Positions 48,961 through 63,176 of a DNA stretch of 64,000 bases are shown here, in pieces (the first letter of the stretch is position 1; each line of letters opens with the position of its first letter). The position numbers and the translations under genes were made by a program. The DNA is from Nannizziopsis barbatae (Eukaryota; Ascomycota; Eurotiomycetes; Onygenales; Nannizziopsiaceae): assembly GCA_014964245.1 (NCBI GenBank), contig JACVYH010000001.1:2624001-2688000 (forward strand), read 5' to 3'. Under the pieces are notes generated by a model. That model searched no databases. It was given only the letters and a program-made list of their open reading frames with translations, and had not been told where the DNA came from.

Positions 48961-51061
48961 TTTTTAAAAAATTTATAAATTTAAGATAAATTCTGAAATA
49001 TACATATGAGATATTATGCAGAAATAAAGTTAGAAATAATCAGAATTAGCATATAAAACAAGATATGTTTAAACTAAATGATGAGAAAATTACTTTAGTT
49101 TAAAATAAAATCTACTATAATTAATTTAATCTTGATATTATTTCTTATAATATTTTATACTTGTATAGTAACTGATAAAGTATCTGATAATAGTAATAAT
49201 AATTTAGTTTATTCAGCTAATTCTTTAGAAAATCTTCAAATGAATAAGACTTTTTAAAGTAAAATCTTAATTTTTAATAATTAGATAAGAAATGAACTTA
49301 CAGAAAATTAATTCACATAAACTAATTCTCTGCTACTGCTAAGATTTTCTTAACTTAACTTAACTCTTTTCTTAATAATATAACTAATAATAAAGTCATG
49401 CTATTCTTAGCAAGCTTCAGGTGAGAATGCAAGTAAATTCATTTGAATATATCTTAGCATTTCAGATTTTTAATCAAGATAAATTAGCTTTTACCTGAAG
49501 TTAATTAATTATTAAATCTTAACTGTGATAGAAAAAACTCATTTATATGAATTTCAGACATGATAAGAATAAAAAAAAAGTAGTAAATAAAGCTTAAGAA
49601 TATGATACTGAAATCTATTAAACTCAAGTCTTCTATGAAAGTTTTTAAAGAAAATAAGCAAGATTTTTTACAAATAAATACTGAGTAATCTGAGCCAGAT
49701 CTTAATGAGAAATTTATTAATTTAAAATATAATAAGCTTTTTTAGTTTATCTGATAAATCTTGCATTATAAGTTGCTTTGCACTGCAGATAATTAGTAAT
49801 AAGATTTGTGAAATATTATATTTTTTAAATATCAAAATATGCTACTTTATAATTATGAAGCTTGTTATTAATTACTGCAGCTTTCTTTTTCTTAATAAAC
49901 TATAATTCTTAATCTGGAATTTTGCTATTTAAATATTATTTTTTAAATTTTAAGAATTAGTAATAAATATATTAAACTTGCAACCAAGACTGTATTATCC
50001 AGCATGAATAACATGAAGAAATCTGGAAACTTAAATATTAAAAACATTATTAAATAGTAAATGAGATTAAACTGTGATTAGATCTAGTTAATATTAAGAA
50101 AAAATAATTACTATTATAAATTTTTACAAGTCTTAAAATTCATAAAAAATTCTCACATTTGTTAATTTATTAATCATGTATTTTAGTCATTAAATAAGAG
50201 TCTGCCTAACTTATCAGATTTTGCAATATCTATTATATTAAATAAACTACTTATAGTTTATTTATCTATCATTATTTACTTTACAGAAGCTGACTTGCTA
50301 GAATTACAATCATATTATTATTTAAATTATTCATGAGTTACTCTTTAAAATTTTCTAACTTTAAATAGTATGATATGATTTATATGTAGCATTTAAATTT
50401 CTAAAATATTATTAAGTGCTTTTTCTTATGTAAAGACTTTAATACATTATCAGAAAAACAGCTCTTTTTTTCTTAATAAAAACATGAAAAGAATCACATA
50501 TTAGTAAAGATGATAATGATGATATATTTTCTACACTGAAAATTTTAAATAAATATAATAATAATCTTATCTATTATAATGTATTTAAGCAGGAGTTTTA
50601 GAAAGAAGTACTTCTAATTCAAGATCATTTTTCTAATAAAACATCAGCTTATCAGAGCTTAGAGCATTTTATACTTGCAGCTTATAATAAGAAGCTACTA
50701 GAATACTAATATAAATAAAAATAATCATATGCTAAAAATTATAGTTTAGCTGTTACAAGTTAAAAATTTTAGTAGATCTTCTTATATTTGCTTAATTAAT
50801 TATGTATTAATTAAATACATTTAAATAAAGTTAAAATAATATGCTTAAATTTAATTAAATTAAAAAAATCAGCTTCTGTATCTTCATTATACAACTTTAA
50901 TTACATTATAATTAAGAAAATGAATATCTGAAGAGCATAATCTAATTATTAGATAAGCTGAAACTTGTAATACATCACATGAAGAAAACTAAAAATAAAG
51001 ATTAAGAATCTGATAAAAAATTTCTTTGAAATAAATGATACTAGAATGAAAATAATTAAGA
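48961..51061. other. RIP-decayed AT-rich DNA, no gene seen
   Basis: AT-rich, no supported frame or repeat. A patch at about 49980-50030 (CAACCAAGACTG, TCTGGAAAC) keeps slightly more C and G. Confidence 0.5.
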
Positions 51062-51565
51062 GATTTTTAGAATTTAGTAAAAGTCTGAAATCTTGAAAAT
51101 AAGATACATATAAAAGCAGAACATATCCAGAATCTGCTTTAAGAATTTAATTATAAGATAATTTTAGAAGTAAGAAAGTAAAAAAAAAAGCTGAGTAAGT
51201 TATGTTAGAATATGAAAATTAACATGAAGATAAGAAAGAGATGCATGAAGATAAAAAAAAAAATAAATGAGATTTATGAGTTTCTTAATAAGTTTATTAA
51301 CTATTATAATATTAAGCTGAAACTTCTTAATGAAGCTTATAATGTAATTATCAGTTTTTTAGTTATCATTAAAAATAACTATAATATTTATAAGCATGAG
51401 AATCAGCTAGTGAGATTACTCATGTGCAGAATTAATGAAATTATTATGAAGAATTATATTTATAATAATATTATCATAATCTTAGAAATGAATAAGAACA
51501 TGTTAATGAATGATTATAATTTTACTAATATTAGAATTATCTTAATAAAGAGAATGAGAATTTAA
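51062..51565 (+). pseudogene. RIP-degraded coding relic, Lys/Glu/Ile-rich
   Basis: One frame of about 168 codons has only five stops, where about fifteen are expected by chance. The last 117 codons (51212-51565) are uninterrupted and contain EIYEFLNKFINYYNIKLKLL, NEAYNVIISFLVII and YKHENQLVRLLMCRINEIIM. Upstream in frame are KIHIKAEHIQNLL and EFNYKIILEVRK. N, K and I excess is what RIP does to D, E, R and V codons, so the ancestor was probably an acidic/basic helical protein. The ATG at 51212 is not a credible true start because the frame continues upstream. I recognise no domain. Confidence 0.45.
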
Positions 51566-52043
51566 ATAAGATTCTATAGTATTTAAGCTTAATTCTTAAG
51601 TTATATTCATTAAAGTAAAAAGTCTGAAAAATAATATTAGCAAGTTAAGTTAATTAAGTACATATTTAACAAATCACAAAACTTACAGAATATAAAATGC
51701 ACTGAGAAATAATGTAAATCATGCTTTCTAATTTCTTTAAATAAATTTTAATCATCTGGCATGTCTAGTCTAATATTATCTATAATAGTAAAACATAATT
51801 ATTATAAGTTTCTATATTAAACATCAAGTTTACAAGTAGCTTAAAATAAATAAAGAGCTAAGAATTACTGCAGTTATAATTAATTAGATAAATTTGTAAA
51901 AGCATATAGTATAGCCTGACTGCTTTTTAAGCAGAATTCTTAATATTAATTTTTCTAAGATCTGCATTTAAGCTCTAAAATTAATGCTGTAAGAATTTTA
52001 ATTTATTAAAGAATAATATGTTTTTATCATTCTGATATTATAA

Positions 52044-52260
52044 TCACATAATTTCTGCTGTAAAAGTATCAAGTGCACTTAAATCTTTAAAAATTAAGAT
52101 TAGCAAGATTTCTAAAAATAATCCAGTACTTATATTTTTTAATAGCACTGAGACTTTTCTAATAATCATATAAGAACTTTTAATAAGAGTGTAATAATCA
52201 TAGTTTATATTTTTTATTAGATTTATGAGATTATCATACATTAATTATCTGAGATTTAAA
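52044..52260 (-). pseudogene. RIP-degraded coding relic, hydrophobic segment
   Basis: A 65-codon uninterrupted minus-strand frame (52241-52044) reads YTLIKSSYMIIRKVSVLLKN then ISTGLFLEILLILIFKDLSA and LDTFTAEIM; KLLNLR precedes it in frame. The middle resembles a membrane or core helix. It keeps several C-rich codons (AGT GCA CTT GAT ACT). Family unknown; it may or may not belong with the plus-strand relic at 51062. Confidence 0.33.
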
Positions 52261-54484
52261 AGTTTCTTATCACATCATATTTATTATTAGAGAATTTTAA
52301 ATAAATGCAGCTAATAAATTTCATGAAATAAATAATTAAAAATTTAAATTTCTGATATTATTATACAGCATATGATTTACTTTATGAATTTAAACAGCTG
52401 TATTAAAAATAAATGCTTGTAATTCAGTTACAGTAAAATCAGTAACTAAATAATTAAAGTATTAAATGCTTTTTTATGTAAAAATTCATTAAGAATCTAA
52501 GCTGTAAGCTTGATTAATTAATATAAATGTTTATATATATGAGCTTACTTCATTTCTTGATTACAAATTTGCATCTAAATGCTTACATGAAAATCTTATT
52601 AAGTTTAATTCTAGAATCTATCTGCTAGATTAATAGTAACTTTATAAGATTAAAACAAATTATTATAATAATATGAATGTTAGAAGATTTTCAGCATGAT
52701 TAGCTTACTTTTTCAAACTTAAACTTAATCTGATAATAAAAGATTTTCATGCAAGTGAAATTCTTACATGTATGCATGCATGTCAGCTGCAAGCATATTT
52801 AAAAAATATGTTATATTAGCTCATTCTTATTAGAGTGAGAAATAAGCATAGCAGATAAATTATTTCTTATTTCTTAAGTACTCCTATAATTAGCTGATAA
52901 TATTCAGTATTACTTCTTTAGATATAATGTTTGCTTAATTAATAATTATAATTTCTGTAAAATTACATGTTTAAATGAATTCTAGAATTTATTACTTTTA
53001 ACTTAAATATTAAGAATAATATCACATATTCAGCTGAGTGGTAAAAATACAAGTATAAGTAATTAGTTACTTATTTCTGAAAAATGAATTTTGAGTAATC
53101 TAGCATGTGATGCAAGTAGAAATCATATGATTTTAAGTATTCTGAAAAAGTATAAATAAAGAAAAGTAGCTTTAAAGAAGTTTTTAAGAATTTAATGTTC
53201 TGATAATAATATAGCTTAATTACAGCTAATATAATATTACACTTTCATGTTTAAAAAGTAACTAATTTTATAAAATTTATAAGAGTTTAATTATATAATT
53301 TTTTAAACTCAAGAATTTTATTTACTTGATATATAGCAAACTAAGCATACTTTAATATAATATTCAGTAGTATGAGATAGCAACAGCTTTAATCTTCTAA
53401 AGTAATAAAATTAAATGTTATCTTTAATAAAAAATTAATGAGCTATAAGCTCAAGTAAATTTTCTTTTAAATAATGAGCATCTTTCTGATTATTTTTATT
53501 AGAAACTTAATTAATTATCAAGCTTTAATTAAGATGTTTCAGCTATTTATATGTAAATCTGTCATGTTAAGAAAAAACATGAATCTGATCTTAAATACTG
53601 CTGACATGTAGTAATTTTTTATTAAAGAAATGCAATCTTTCTTCTAATTCTGTTCTTTTCTTCTATTAAATCTTTTAGAAAGTATCTTATGAATCTTAGC
53701 TTGAGCTGTTAAGTGTTAGATTTCTTAAGCTGTTTATTAAAAATATAATCTAGTAAATCTGAAGACATGAAAAAATCACACAGATTTGAAATAAATAATT
53801 TTCTCACTTCTCATATAATTGCATTCATTTTCTTTCATAATTTCTGTATTCTCATACTAATTAGATAGTTTTTCTTATTAAATATTTTCTGAATAAAGAA
53901 GTCTTTAATTAAGAATTCTAATTTACTGTTTACTTGTTATCATCTAACTTATCATGTGCATTTTATTAAATCATGAGTAGTTTCAAGAATATATGTATAA
54001 AGTATGAAGATAAGTTTATTTAAATATAGTACTATATATAATGCTTCTCATAATAGCTGATATTTCATAATATATTTTAGAAAATTAATAATTTAATATA
54101 AGCATGTTTTTATATATTTATATATATTCAGTATAGTTTTATAATAATAGTATTCAGATAACTAGTTTAATAAAAAAAAATCTGAATAAATGTTAAGTTA
54201 AGAGTACTAACTAAGCATTTAAGCTAACATTATAATAAACTCTAATTTTTAAAAGCAGCAGCAGTACTTATAATTCATGACTTTTCTAATATTCTTACAT
54301 CATAATAAAAAATGCTGTATTTATTAGAATAAAGATGCAGTATTATAAATAATTTTATATTAAAAACTATAACTTGTAAAAAGTTAATTATTATTTAAGT
54401 TTGAGATAACCTGCATGAGATATTAAAGAAAAGCAGAAAACAGATAAGTAAGAAAAAAGAAAGTGTAATAAAATGAATTTAAGT
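52261..54484. other. RIP-decayed AT-rich DNA, no gene seen
   Basis: No frame or repeat that I can support. Confidence 0.5.
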
Positions 54485-54660
54485 TCTAATAAAATATTGC
54501 TTTCAGGGCTTCAGCATTGCCTTCAGCTTTTCAAATAGCTAGTAAAGCAGATTTATACTGTTTTCTTCTCTTTTTTTTACTTTTAATTCATATCTTGCTT
54601 TAGTCTTAAATCCCTTACTTAGTGTAATACTCATGAGTAATTTCTAGCTATCTTTAAGTG
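54485..54660 (-). pseudogene. Short basic coding relic in a less-mutated patch
   Basis: The minus strand reads IKSKKKRRKQYKSALLAI, a stop (TGA, from a W or R codon), then KAEGNAEALKAIFY, with LEITHEYYTK upstream in frame. The patch keeps GGGC and GCC (54506-54522), rare here. A basic cluster followed by a small helical segment could belong to a DNA-binding domain, but I cannot name one. Confidence 0.33.
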
Positions 54661-56009
54661 TAAAATTAATAAAGATTACTTGTTTTTAAAGAGTAGATGA
54701 GACTGGTATTATCTGTAATGTAAAAAAATCTGAATTCTAAAGAAAGAATAGCTATTTAAGATAATAGACAGAGCTAATAAAAAATCTGATTAAAAGAAGT
54801 AAAATGCTGAGTATAATATCTGTAACATGAGAATGCTAAGAAACAGATGCTATAATTATTAATAAGTAGCTGTTAGTAATATAATGCTGCAGATGAGAGT
54901 TTTATAACTGCATAATAAATTTTTCTAATTAAAAGTATAGAAAAAATATGAGTATAGAATAATCTGATAATACTACTAAAGAAAAGAACATGAGATATTT
55001 AATATACTTATTACAGAATTCTAAGCATGATACTAACATTAAATAATATTATATTAAGAAGATTATAATTAATATCATGTTTATTATTATAAAATGCTCA
55101 GATGCATACTGTGAGACTATTATAAATATAATATAATTTTATTAAATCAGAAGTATGAAAGCATATATAAAAATGTGTTTATTAGCAGCTGAAATATCAT
55201 AATTTAAAAAGTAATTATGCTAGAATTTCTGATATATCATGATGTGATTATCATCTGTTAAAGTATTAATGCTAATACTGATAATTATGACTAAGCTGCT
55301 TGCTGATTTACTCAGCATATTACAAATAAACTTGTTTTATAAATTTCATTCATAGTATTATATTAGATTTTTTATTTATGCTTTTTTTTAAGTAGCTATG
55401 CTAACAGTACTTTAAAAGTAATGAAATTATTAATAGTTTAAGCATTTTAATTATATTATAGCATTTTCTGCTCATAATTAATAGAGTCTGAATTTTAATT
55501 CTGATGCAAGATTACTTTTTAAAGCATTTAATTAAAACAGGAAATGAGTATTATTTTATACTGGAAGCAATAATCTGAGAAACTGAATCACAGATTTAAA
55601 TTTCTAAATTAAAAATTATCATGATATTTTCTAAAAGAAGATTTCTTACAGATTAAATTTGCAGTTTAATAAATTAAGCTACTAAGAAAGTAATATTAAC
55701 TTTAAATAGAGTTTAAAACTTAAATCAGCTGGAGTGACTAATCATGACATCTGTGATAATTCAAGTACTAATTATTTAAAATATCTGTTTTATTAAAAAT
55801 TATCTGATTTCTGTATAAATAAATAATGAAGAAAATAATTCTATAAAAGTGTAAATCATTCTTCTTTAGTTAAAAAGCAGAAGCTATGCTAACTTATTAT
55901 TCTGTAATTTTTTATTATATTTTATTTAAGCTCATTTCTATCTAAATATGTACTGCAGGAGTTTCTGAAGATGAGAATTTAACTTTACTAAGAATTTTTT
56001 AATAAATGT
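54661..56009. other. RIP-decayed AT-rich DNA, no gene seen
   Basis: No gene; an AAGCAGAAGCTATGCT motif near 55875 belongs to the repeat pair at 47986/56010. Confidence 0.5.
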
Positions 56010-56100
56010 TAAATTATAATCATTCTCTTCTCAGTAATCTTATTCTAATTCAGTATGTAATACTGAGAAAAATATGCTATTTCTAATAAACATAAATTCT
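56010..56100 (+). repeat. Diverged direct repeat (pair with 47986)
   Basis: ATTATAATCATTCTCTTCTC, AGTAATCTTATTCTAATTCA, GTATGTAATACTGAGAAAAA and AATAAACATAAATTC match 47986-48080. Confidence 0.6.
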
Positions 56101-59100
56101 TTAGTAATACATAATTATTATCTAAAGCTAGATGTATTAGAATTAAAGAATAAAATTTTTAAAACTTTATGAATGAATATCTAAAAAAAATAAATAAATT
56201 TTCATAAATACTTCTGCAAATAAGAGCTTATAATCTGAAAAATTATTCTATAAAATTTTAATACTTCTTAACTAACAGTGTAGGAGAATAAATCCTATTA
56301 TTAATATGATTTAAAGTGTGAAAACTTCTGATTTTCTGAATTAATTAGTATGAGAAGCAGTTGCTGATTTCAGGCAGTAACTATAGCAATAAGCTAAGCT
56401 AGAAACTAAAGCTAAATGCACCAGCTTCAAGTTAATTAAATTCTAATATGAATTTAACTAATAACTAAGATTAATTATCATATTAACTCTTAAGCAAGCA
56501 TTTAATATTAATATCATTAATACTAAATCATACTGCTATAGCTAAAGATATTATAATTATAAATAAAAGAAATTAACTAACTTAAAGCAGATCTGCAGGC
56601 TTAGTCTGAATAAGAATAGATAGTAATGCTTTATAAATAAGAAATAAAGTTCATTTTTTAAATTTCACTTTAGTCTTTCTTAGACTCATATCTCAGAATT
56701 TATTTCTTTTTTAAGATATAAGTCTTAAATAAAAAAGATCTGAATATTAAATAAGTTAGTATGACTTGCTAGAATGTTTTATCCAGAAGCAATCTTTTTT
56801 CTACTTCATAACTTTCTAAAAGTTTCTTTTTTTTTTATTATAAATAACTTATTATTCTTAAATTTAATAAGAATGTTACTTTTTTTACAAGTATTAATTT
56901 TTTTTATAATTTTAAAGTTATAAATATAAGTACTGAGAAATTTTTAAGAGCAAGCTACTAATAAAAAACTAGTTATTATTTTTAGAATTTATGTAATTTT
57001 TTCTTCAGCAGAACTTATTAAATGATGCTGAGATATTACTTTAACACATATTATAACACATTTTCTAATATTATTCTTATTAGCAAATTTTCTTCATATC
57101 TTCTGCTTTTCTTACTTCTGTTAAAGCTGAGTATCAAGAGCTCATATTATAGTAATAACTTATTTCTTATATTCTAAACTTAACTAATACTCTAAATATA
57201 ATTAGATTATCAGAATTAGATGTTAAATTCTAGTAGTAATTAACTCTTCCTGCTCTGTAATCTTATGCTTAAATTCTTAAATAGTTTTAAAAGCTGTTAT
57301 TAAAAGAATATCTAGCATGTATAAAACTTATTACTAAAAAGTATTTTTAAGAAGAAGGTATATTAAGTTTAAATGAACTTATAAATCTTATTTTATTAGC
57401 AGTTTAATTAATAAAAAATAATTATAAATTGTATAATATATGAGATGCTACAGATTCTGTATTTTTTAAAGATAATTTGTAAATAGTTTAGCTTGAAAAA
57501 AATATAAAGATTATTAATAGCAGATAAGATAATAGTAGATATGCTGCACAGGTCTTTCTGCTTTATCTAAAGCATGAAATTAATAAGACTTCTTTCTCAT
57601 TCTTAAGCTTAAAGTATCTGAGTTAAGCTATTAATTTATATGCTGCAGCTGTAAAATAATCATGAAATGTAATAATACAAGATTATAAAAAAAACTAGAA
57701 TTATTTCTTATTATTTAAAAAGAATGATCTGAGAACTCTAGTTAATTTTAACAGACATAACTTTTACATGTAAGCCTGTAATACATGCAAACTTTTATTA
57801 TCTAATAATCTGCTGCAGCTGGAGATACATACTTAAAAATAAACATGTAATATTTCTTTTAAAATTTTAACAACTTATATATTTATAGAACTCACAGGCT
57901 GTTTTAAAGTCTAATTATAAAAGAGCTGGAATATTCATCAGTAATCTTATGAAATATGACTGAAGTTTTAAAAATTTTATAAAATATAAAAATGCAGTAA
58001 TGAATATAATGTTTAATTACATTAATCATAATAAGCTTGCTAATAAGAAAATAATCATATGTTAAGAAATGAACTTTAGCTTTAAAATAAGATATACTGA
58101 TATACTGCCAGATGTGAAAAAATTAAGAATTATAAATAGTTATAATTTTATATCTGAATTTTCTAAATCTAATGTATTAGAATAATAGCATTATTACTAA
58201 GAATAGTAGTATTAGATAATTAAAAATAATTATTTCACTTTAGCTAGTTTACTTTTCTGTAGAATAAACAATAGAAATTATGCAATTTTTAATGAGAAAT
58301 TATAATCTGATATTAATTTTAAGCTTCACTTATTTCTTCTTATTTAAGTTAAGATGATTATAGTACTGATTTAATTATTAAAAACTTGACATCTCATACT
58401 CTTAATATTCTTTAGTGAGATTAGATTATTATTATCATAATATATTTTTTGTTATTATCATATTAATATTCTCATTTTTTTTACTACTCTTTATCAGATA
58501 ATACTAAAAGTAAGAAGTAATTTAATAACTTAGTATGTGATTTTGAAAATTCTTCACATGTTTATTATAAGTTAATGCAAATATTAAATTAAATTCTAAG
58601 TTCTTATATGAAGTGCTGGTGCAAGTAACTGCTAATAAATTGCTAATTTTACTAGATGTGTTACTACTTATATATATATACTAATAAGCTGCAGGACATT
58701 CTTTAGATTAGCAGGTATATGAGCTAGCTAAAAGCTATGTATTAATATGCTTGAGATTTTAAAATTAAAATAATTAAATTAACTCTTTTTTCAGTAATTA
58801 ACTATGTAACATTATCTAATAAGCAATTCATATCATATTATTTATAAGTTTCATATAAATCATTAAACTTATTTATCTTTTTAAAATGACTTAAGAGCAT
58901 TGTAATTTTCAGATGAAGTATTATACTATTAGTAGTGCTATTAGAATTTTCAAGATTTAATTTATAATTAATAAATATAAGTTATAAATAAGTATTATGA
59001 CTTGCTATTATGATAGTAAAAGTAGCTTTCTTACTTGCTATGTAATGGCTAGTAGCTACAGATAAATTACTGTTTTAGATTAGAAAATATAATAAATTAG

Positions 59101-62100
59101 AGCTAGTAAAATGAGATTTTAAATGAGACTTTAATTAAGATCTGAAATAATAAATAGCTGAAATTCCAGCTGATAGACCTGCAGGTACAGGTTCAGAAAA
59201 AAAGCTGAAAAATACAAAGCTTACAGCTTAATCTATACATCTCATCAGATATTTTAAAATATTCTCAGTATTATTAAATTCTTCTATGCTTCTTAACTTA
59301 TTCATGATAATATTGATTAAACTTCTCTCATGTATTATAAAAATCAGAATCAGATGCTAGCAGTTTATAAATAATAAAATTTCTTAAATTATTATAATTT
59401 ATAAATTATTATTACATTATTAGTTTTATTAGTCTTAATTAAGAGGCTCTTTAAACTTCTCTCTAATACTAGTTATTGTTTTTCATTCTAACTAATTACT
59501 TTATTCTCAAATAAAATTAAAACATTTAATTTAATTTTATGATTTTACTTACATCTCTTCAATACTTCCTGCTTATTAAGTTATTAAAAGTGAAAATCAT
59601 AGTTCAGAATAATTAAGAATGGAGAATGAGTCAAGCAATTCAAAACTAGCATTTCTAGTCAGAATATTGAAATATCTTCTTATTTTTTTATTTTAGTTTA
59701 CTAACTTTAATAAGCAACTGTTATTAATCTAGATCTTCTGATGAATGAAGTAAAAACTGAAATTACATGTCTGACTGAATAGCTAGAATTAGCAGAATTT
59801 AAAAATAGTAATAGAAGAGGCTTGTTTCAGTATATGAATGTATTAATGTTTGAGAAAAATTTCTTAAAATTTATTAGATATTTAATATGTGATATTTCTT
59901 TCATGTGCTTTACTTATAATCTGATATACTAGAAGTATTAAATTATATTACACAAATATCTACTCTGCATTAAGATTAAATATTTCTTATTTTAATTTTT
60001 AAATCAGATAAGTTACATATTATTCTTATATTTTCTTTAAATATTAAGTAATGTATTTCTGATAAAATACATGTTAAGCTAGTTAGTTATAAGAGAATTA
60101 AAAATTAAAACATTTGTGAAGTATTAGCAGTTCTTATAAGTTAAAAAAAAATTTACATTTCTGATAATTATAATTACTCAGAAAGAATATTAATAATAAT
60201 AAAAAATAATCTGATATTAGACTGGAAGATTATTACTTATTATTCAGATTATTACATCTCAGTTAAGCATTGAAGATTATAAAAACTATTAAAGTTAATA
60301 TTTTAATTAAGATTAAATTTATACTTGTTTTAAAAATCTTGAAGCTGATTAAAATTATTATTAAAATTAAAATTAAATTAATTATAAAGATTTTAAAGAA
60401 TGCTATAGTTAATATTAAATTCATTAACATTATTAAGAATATTAATATTTTTTATAATGTAATTTACTTGCTTCATGATAAATATGTTTTTAACATGATT
60501 TTCTTAAATAATTAATAATATTATTTAATTATAACTTTGTATTACTTAATTTATTTACTTTTTTATCTTCATGAGTAGAAAGTTAATCTGAGCTGAAATT
60601 ATATATAGTATTATTACTAGTATTTTATGTAAAGAGCTATAACTATTTTCTAAAATCAAAATATATTAATGCTGTTATAGCTTGAATTGTATCTTGCTGT
60701 AATTAAATACATTTTATTTTTATAAAAGAATATATAACATTTCAGATTAGGTTTTTAGTCAGCTAAATAAAAATTAGAGCTATTTCAGATTTAGTTTAAA
60801 CTAGAAATAATATTAGTATTTATGAGTTATTAAGAAGAAATTGCATTAGCTTATTTAGATTACTGTGTCTAAGTAATTATACACTTGTTACATTATAAAA
60901 GAGATTTAATTTTCTTATTTATGTGATTAAAAAGTCTATGAATGTGCTTAACATTCTAGCTGCTGATTTATATTATTAAGCATTTCTGTTAAGCTGTTAT
61001 TTATATTTCTTATTTTTAAAAAGAATGTTTTCTGCATAGAAGTATTTTATAGCTTTTATAATAGAAACTAATTTTAAAATTATAATAAATACATCTGATT
61101 CAGTATTATTACAGAAAAAAAGCTTATTAGTTAAGTTACTAATTAAAACTGCTATTTCTGCTAGAATTAAAAGTCATGTATCAGAAGAAAAATTAGTCAT
61201 ATAAATATATCAGAACTAACATTTCTAATTAATTTAATGCTTGTAAACTTACTAATATCATATTCAGATAAACTTGTTTTCTAGCTGATTTTCTTATTTA
61301 AAATTCTAGCATGATAAATATGTAAATAAAGAGTTATTATGCTGTTAGATATTAGTCTGAAATGCACAGATTATTTACTTAATTTATATTTTTTAATTAT
61401 GTTATCTGATATGAAAGAAAGTTCTAAAAACTCACTTAATTACACATGATTACTAAAAGTAGCATGATTTATAAGTGTTAATCAAGCAGATGTTAAAATG
61501 CTAGATTTAAGAGCTAGAAGAGTTCACAGTATTACTAACTAATTATTCAGACTTAAATTACAGGTGGTAAATTTATCAGAAAAGTAGTTTAGAAAGCCTG
61601 AACTGCTATTAAATACTCTTATGTTTTAATCTTCTTCTTTTAGTATATCTGATATTACAAATGTTATTAGCAGTAGCTACTGCTTATTTTCTTAGAAAAT
61701 AAAAGCTAGCTTATTACTATTCCTATTAATAGAATTATATTAATTACTTTACTCATGATTCTTGAATTTTAGAAGTAAATTAATAATCAGAATAAAATGC
61801 AGATTAGCTGATTTTATTTATAAAAAAATATATTAATGTTTTAACATCTCATGAGTCAGATCTGATGAATGCTTTTAATAATCTTGCATTTTCATTTCTG
61901 TAAAAATACTTGACATATTAGCAGATTAAATCTCAGAATTATTATCTTATTCTATTACAAGTTAACTATAAGATTTGCAGAAGTAATTTTGCAGGTAATA
62001 TTCTGATAATAATTCTTTTTTAATTAATTATCAGTATTATAGCTTTTTCAGATTAGAAGTTAAGTAAACTATCTTAAAAATGCTAATTAGAGTATTTAAT

Positions 62101-63176
62101 GCAAATATAAAAATATTTTATTTTTTAAACTTCTTAAAACAGAAATGATTATAAGAAAGATAATAAAGAAATAAAACATATGACAGCTTTTTTATAGCAA
62201 GCTACTTTTCTTCATAGTTTCTTCATCATGTAAGCTTAGTCTTATTCTATTCTTTTTTATCAGATGTAAGATGTGATTATCTTTTTTTAGTAATATAAAT
62301 AAATAATCTTATATTTTTTTTATTATATCTTTCAGTATAATAATCTCTAGTATTATTTTTTAATGATTAAAAACATAAGACTAGTTATTATCTATGAAAA
62401 ACTCTATCAGCTTTACTTATATTTTTTTTAACTAAATTTAAAGTCATATCAGCTTTAAAAAGACAGATTTTCAGATTACTTTCCAGTATGAATAGCATTT
62501 TACTTTTTTTAGAAACAGAATTAAAGAAATTCAAGTTATTTTCAAGATAATTCTGAACATGATTTTTGAATATTAAAAGAATATCTGGTAGAATATTTCA
62601 AGTATTTATAATTTTAAGAAAAAACTCTTCAGTACTGCTACAGATATAATTCTGCTAATTAATATTATTTTTTCTTAACTTCTTCAGAGTAACATAATGC
62701 TTGTAATAATACTAAAATAAATAAAATTAGCTAAAGATTAGAATCTTAATATTATCTATATTATTATAAATAACTTTATAATATTTACTAAATATCTTAA
62801 TAATATTAGATATGATTAGAAGTTAATGAAGTTGTTTCATAAATCTTAATATCTGCATATTATTTCAGAATTTAATTTAGAAAAAAAAAGCATTCTTTAA
62901 TCTCATGCTTCTAATATTAATAGTTAGTATGAATTTTATTATTAGAGAGAAATTCTTACTTAAATAAAAGTCTTTATTATTTAAATGTAAAAAACTCTTG
63001 AATTTTATAAGAAAATGAAATGTTTGCTTGTAAAGTAATGCTTACTGCAGCTGCATGATCTGATAATTTTATGAAATTTTTCACTACTATTAATTAAATA
63101 ATCTATTATTACTTATTCTGTATATTATTAAGATTAATAATAAACTGATACTAACTTTACTAAGATGATTAAATAA
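56101..63176. other. RIP-decayed AT-rich DNA, essentially featureless
   Basis: Seven kilobases without a supported gene or complete repeat. A short block near 57815-57870 (GAGATACATACTTAAAAATA) resembles 41222-41262. An 81-codon open frame at 60270-60515 (+) is almost only Ile, Lys, Val, Asn and Leu and comes from an AAATTA-type low-complexity run, so I do not call it a gene. Confidence 0.5.

Noticed and set aside
60270..60515. 81-codon open frame as a gene
   Set aside because: Nearly all Ile, Lys, Val, Asn and Leu from an AAATTA-type low-complexity run; no coding-like neighbourhood.
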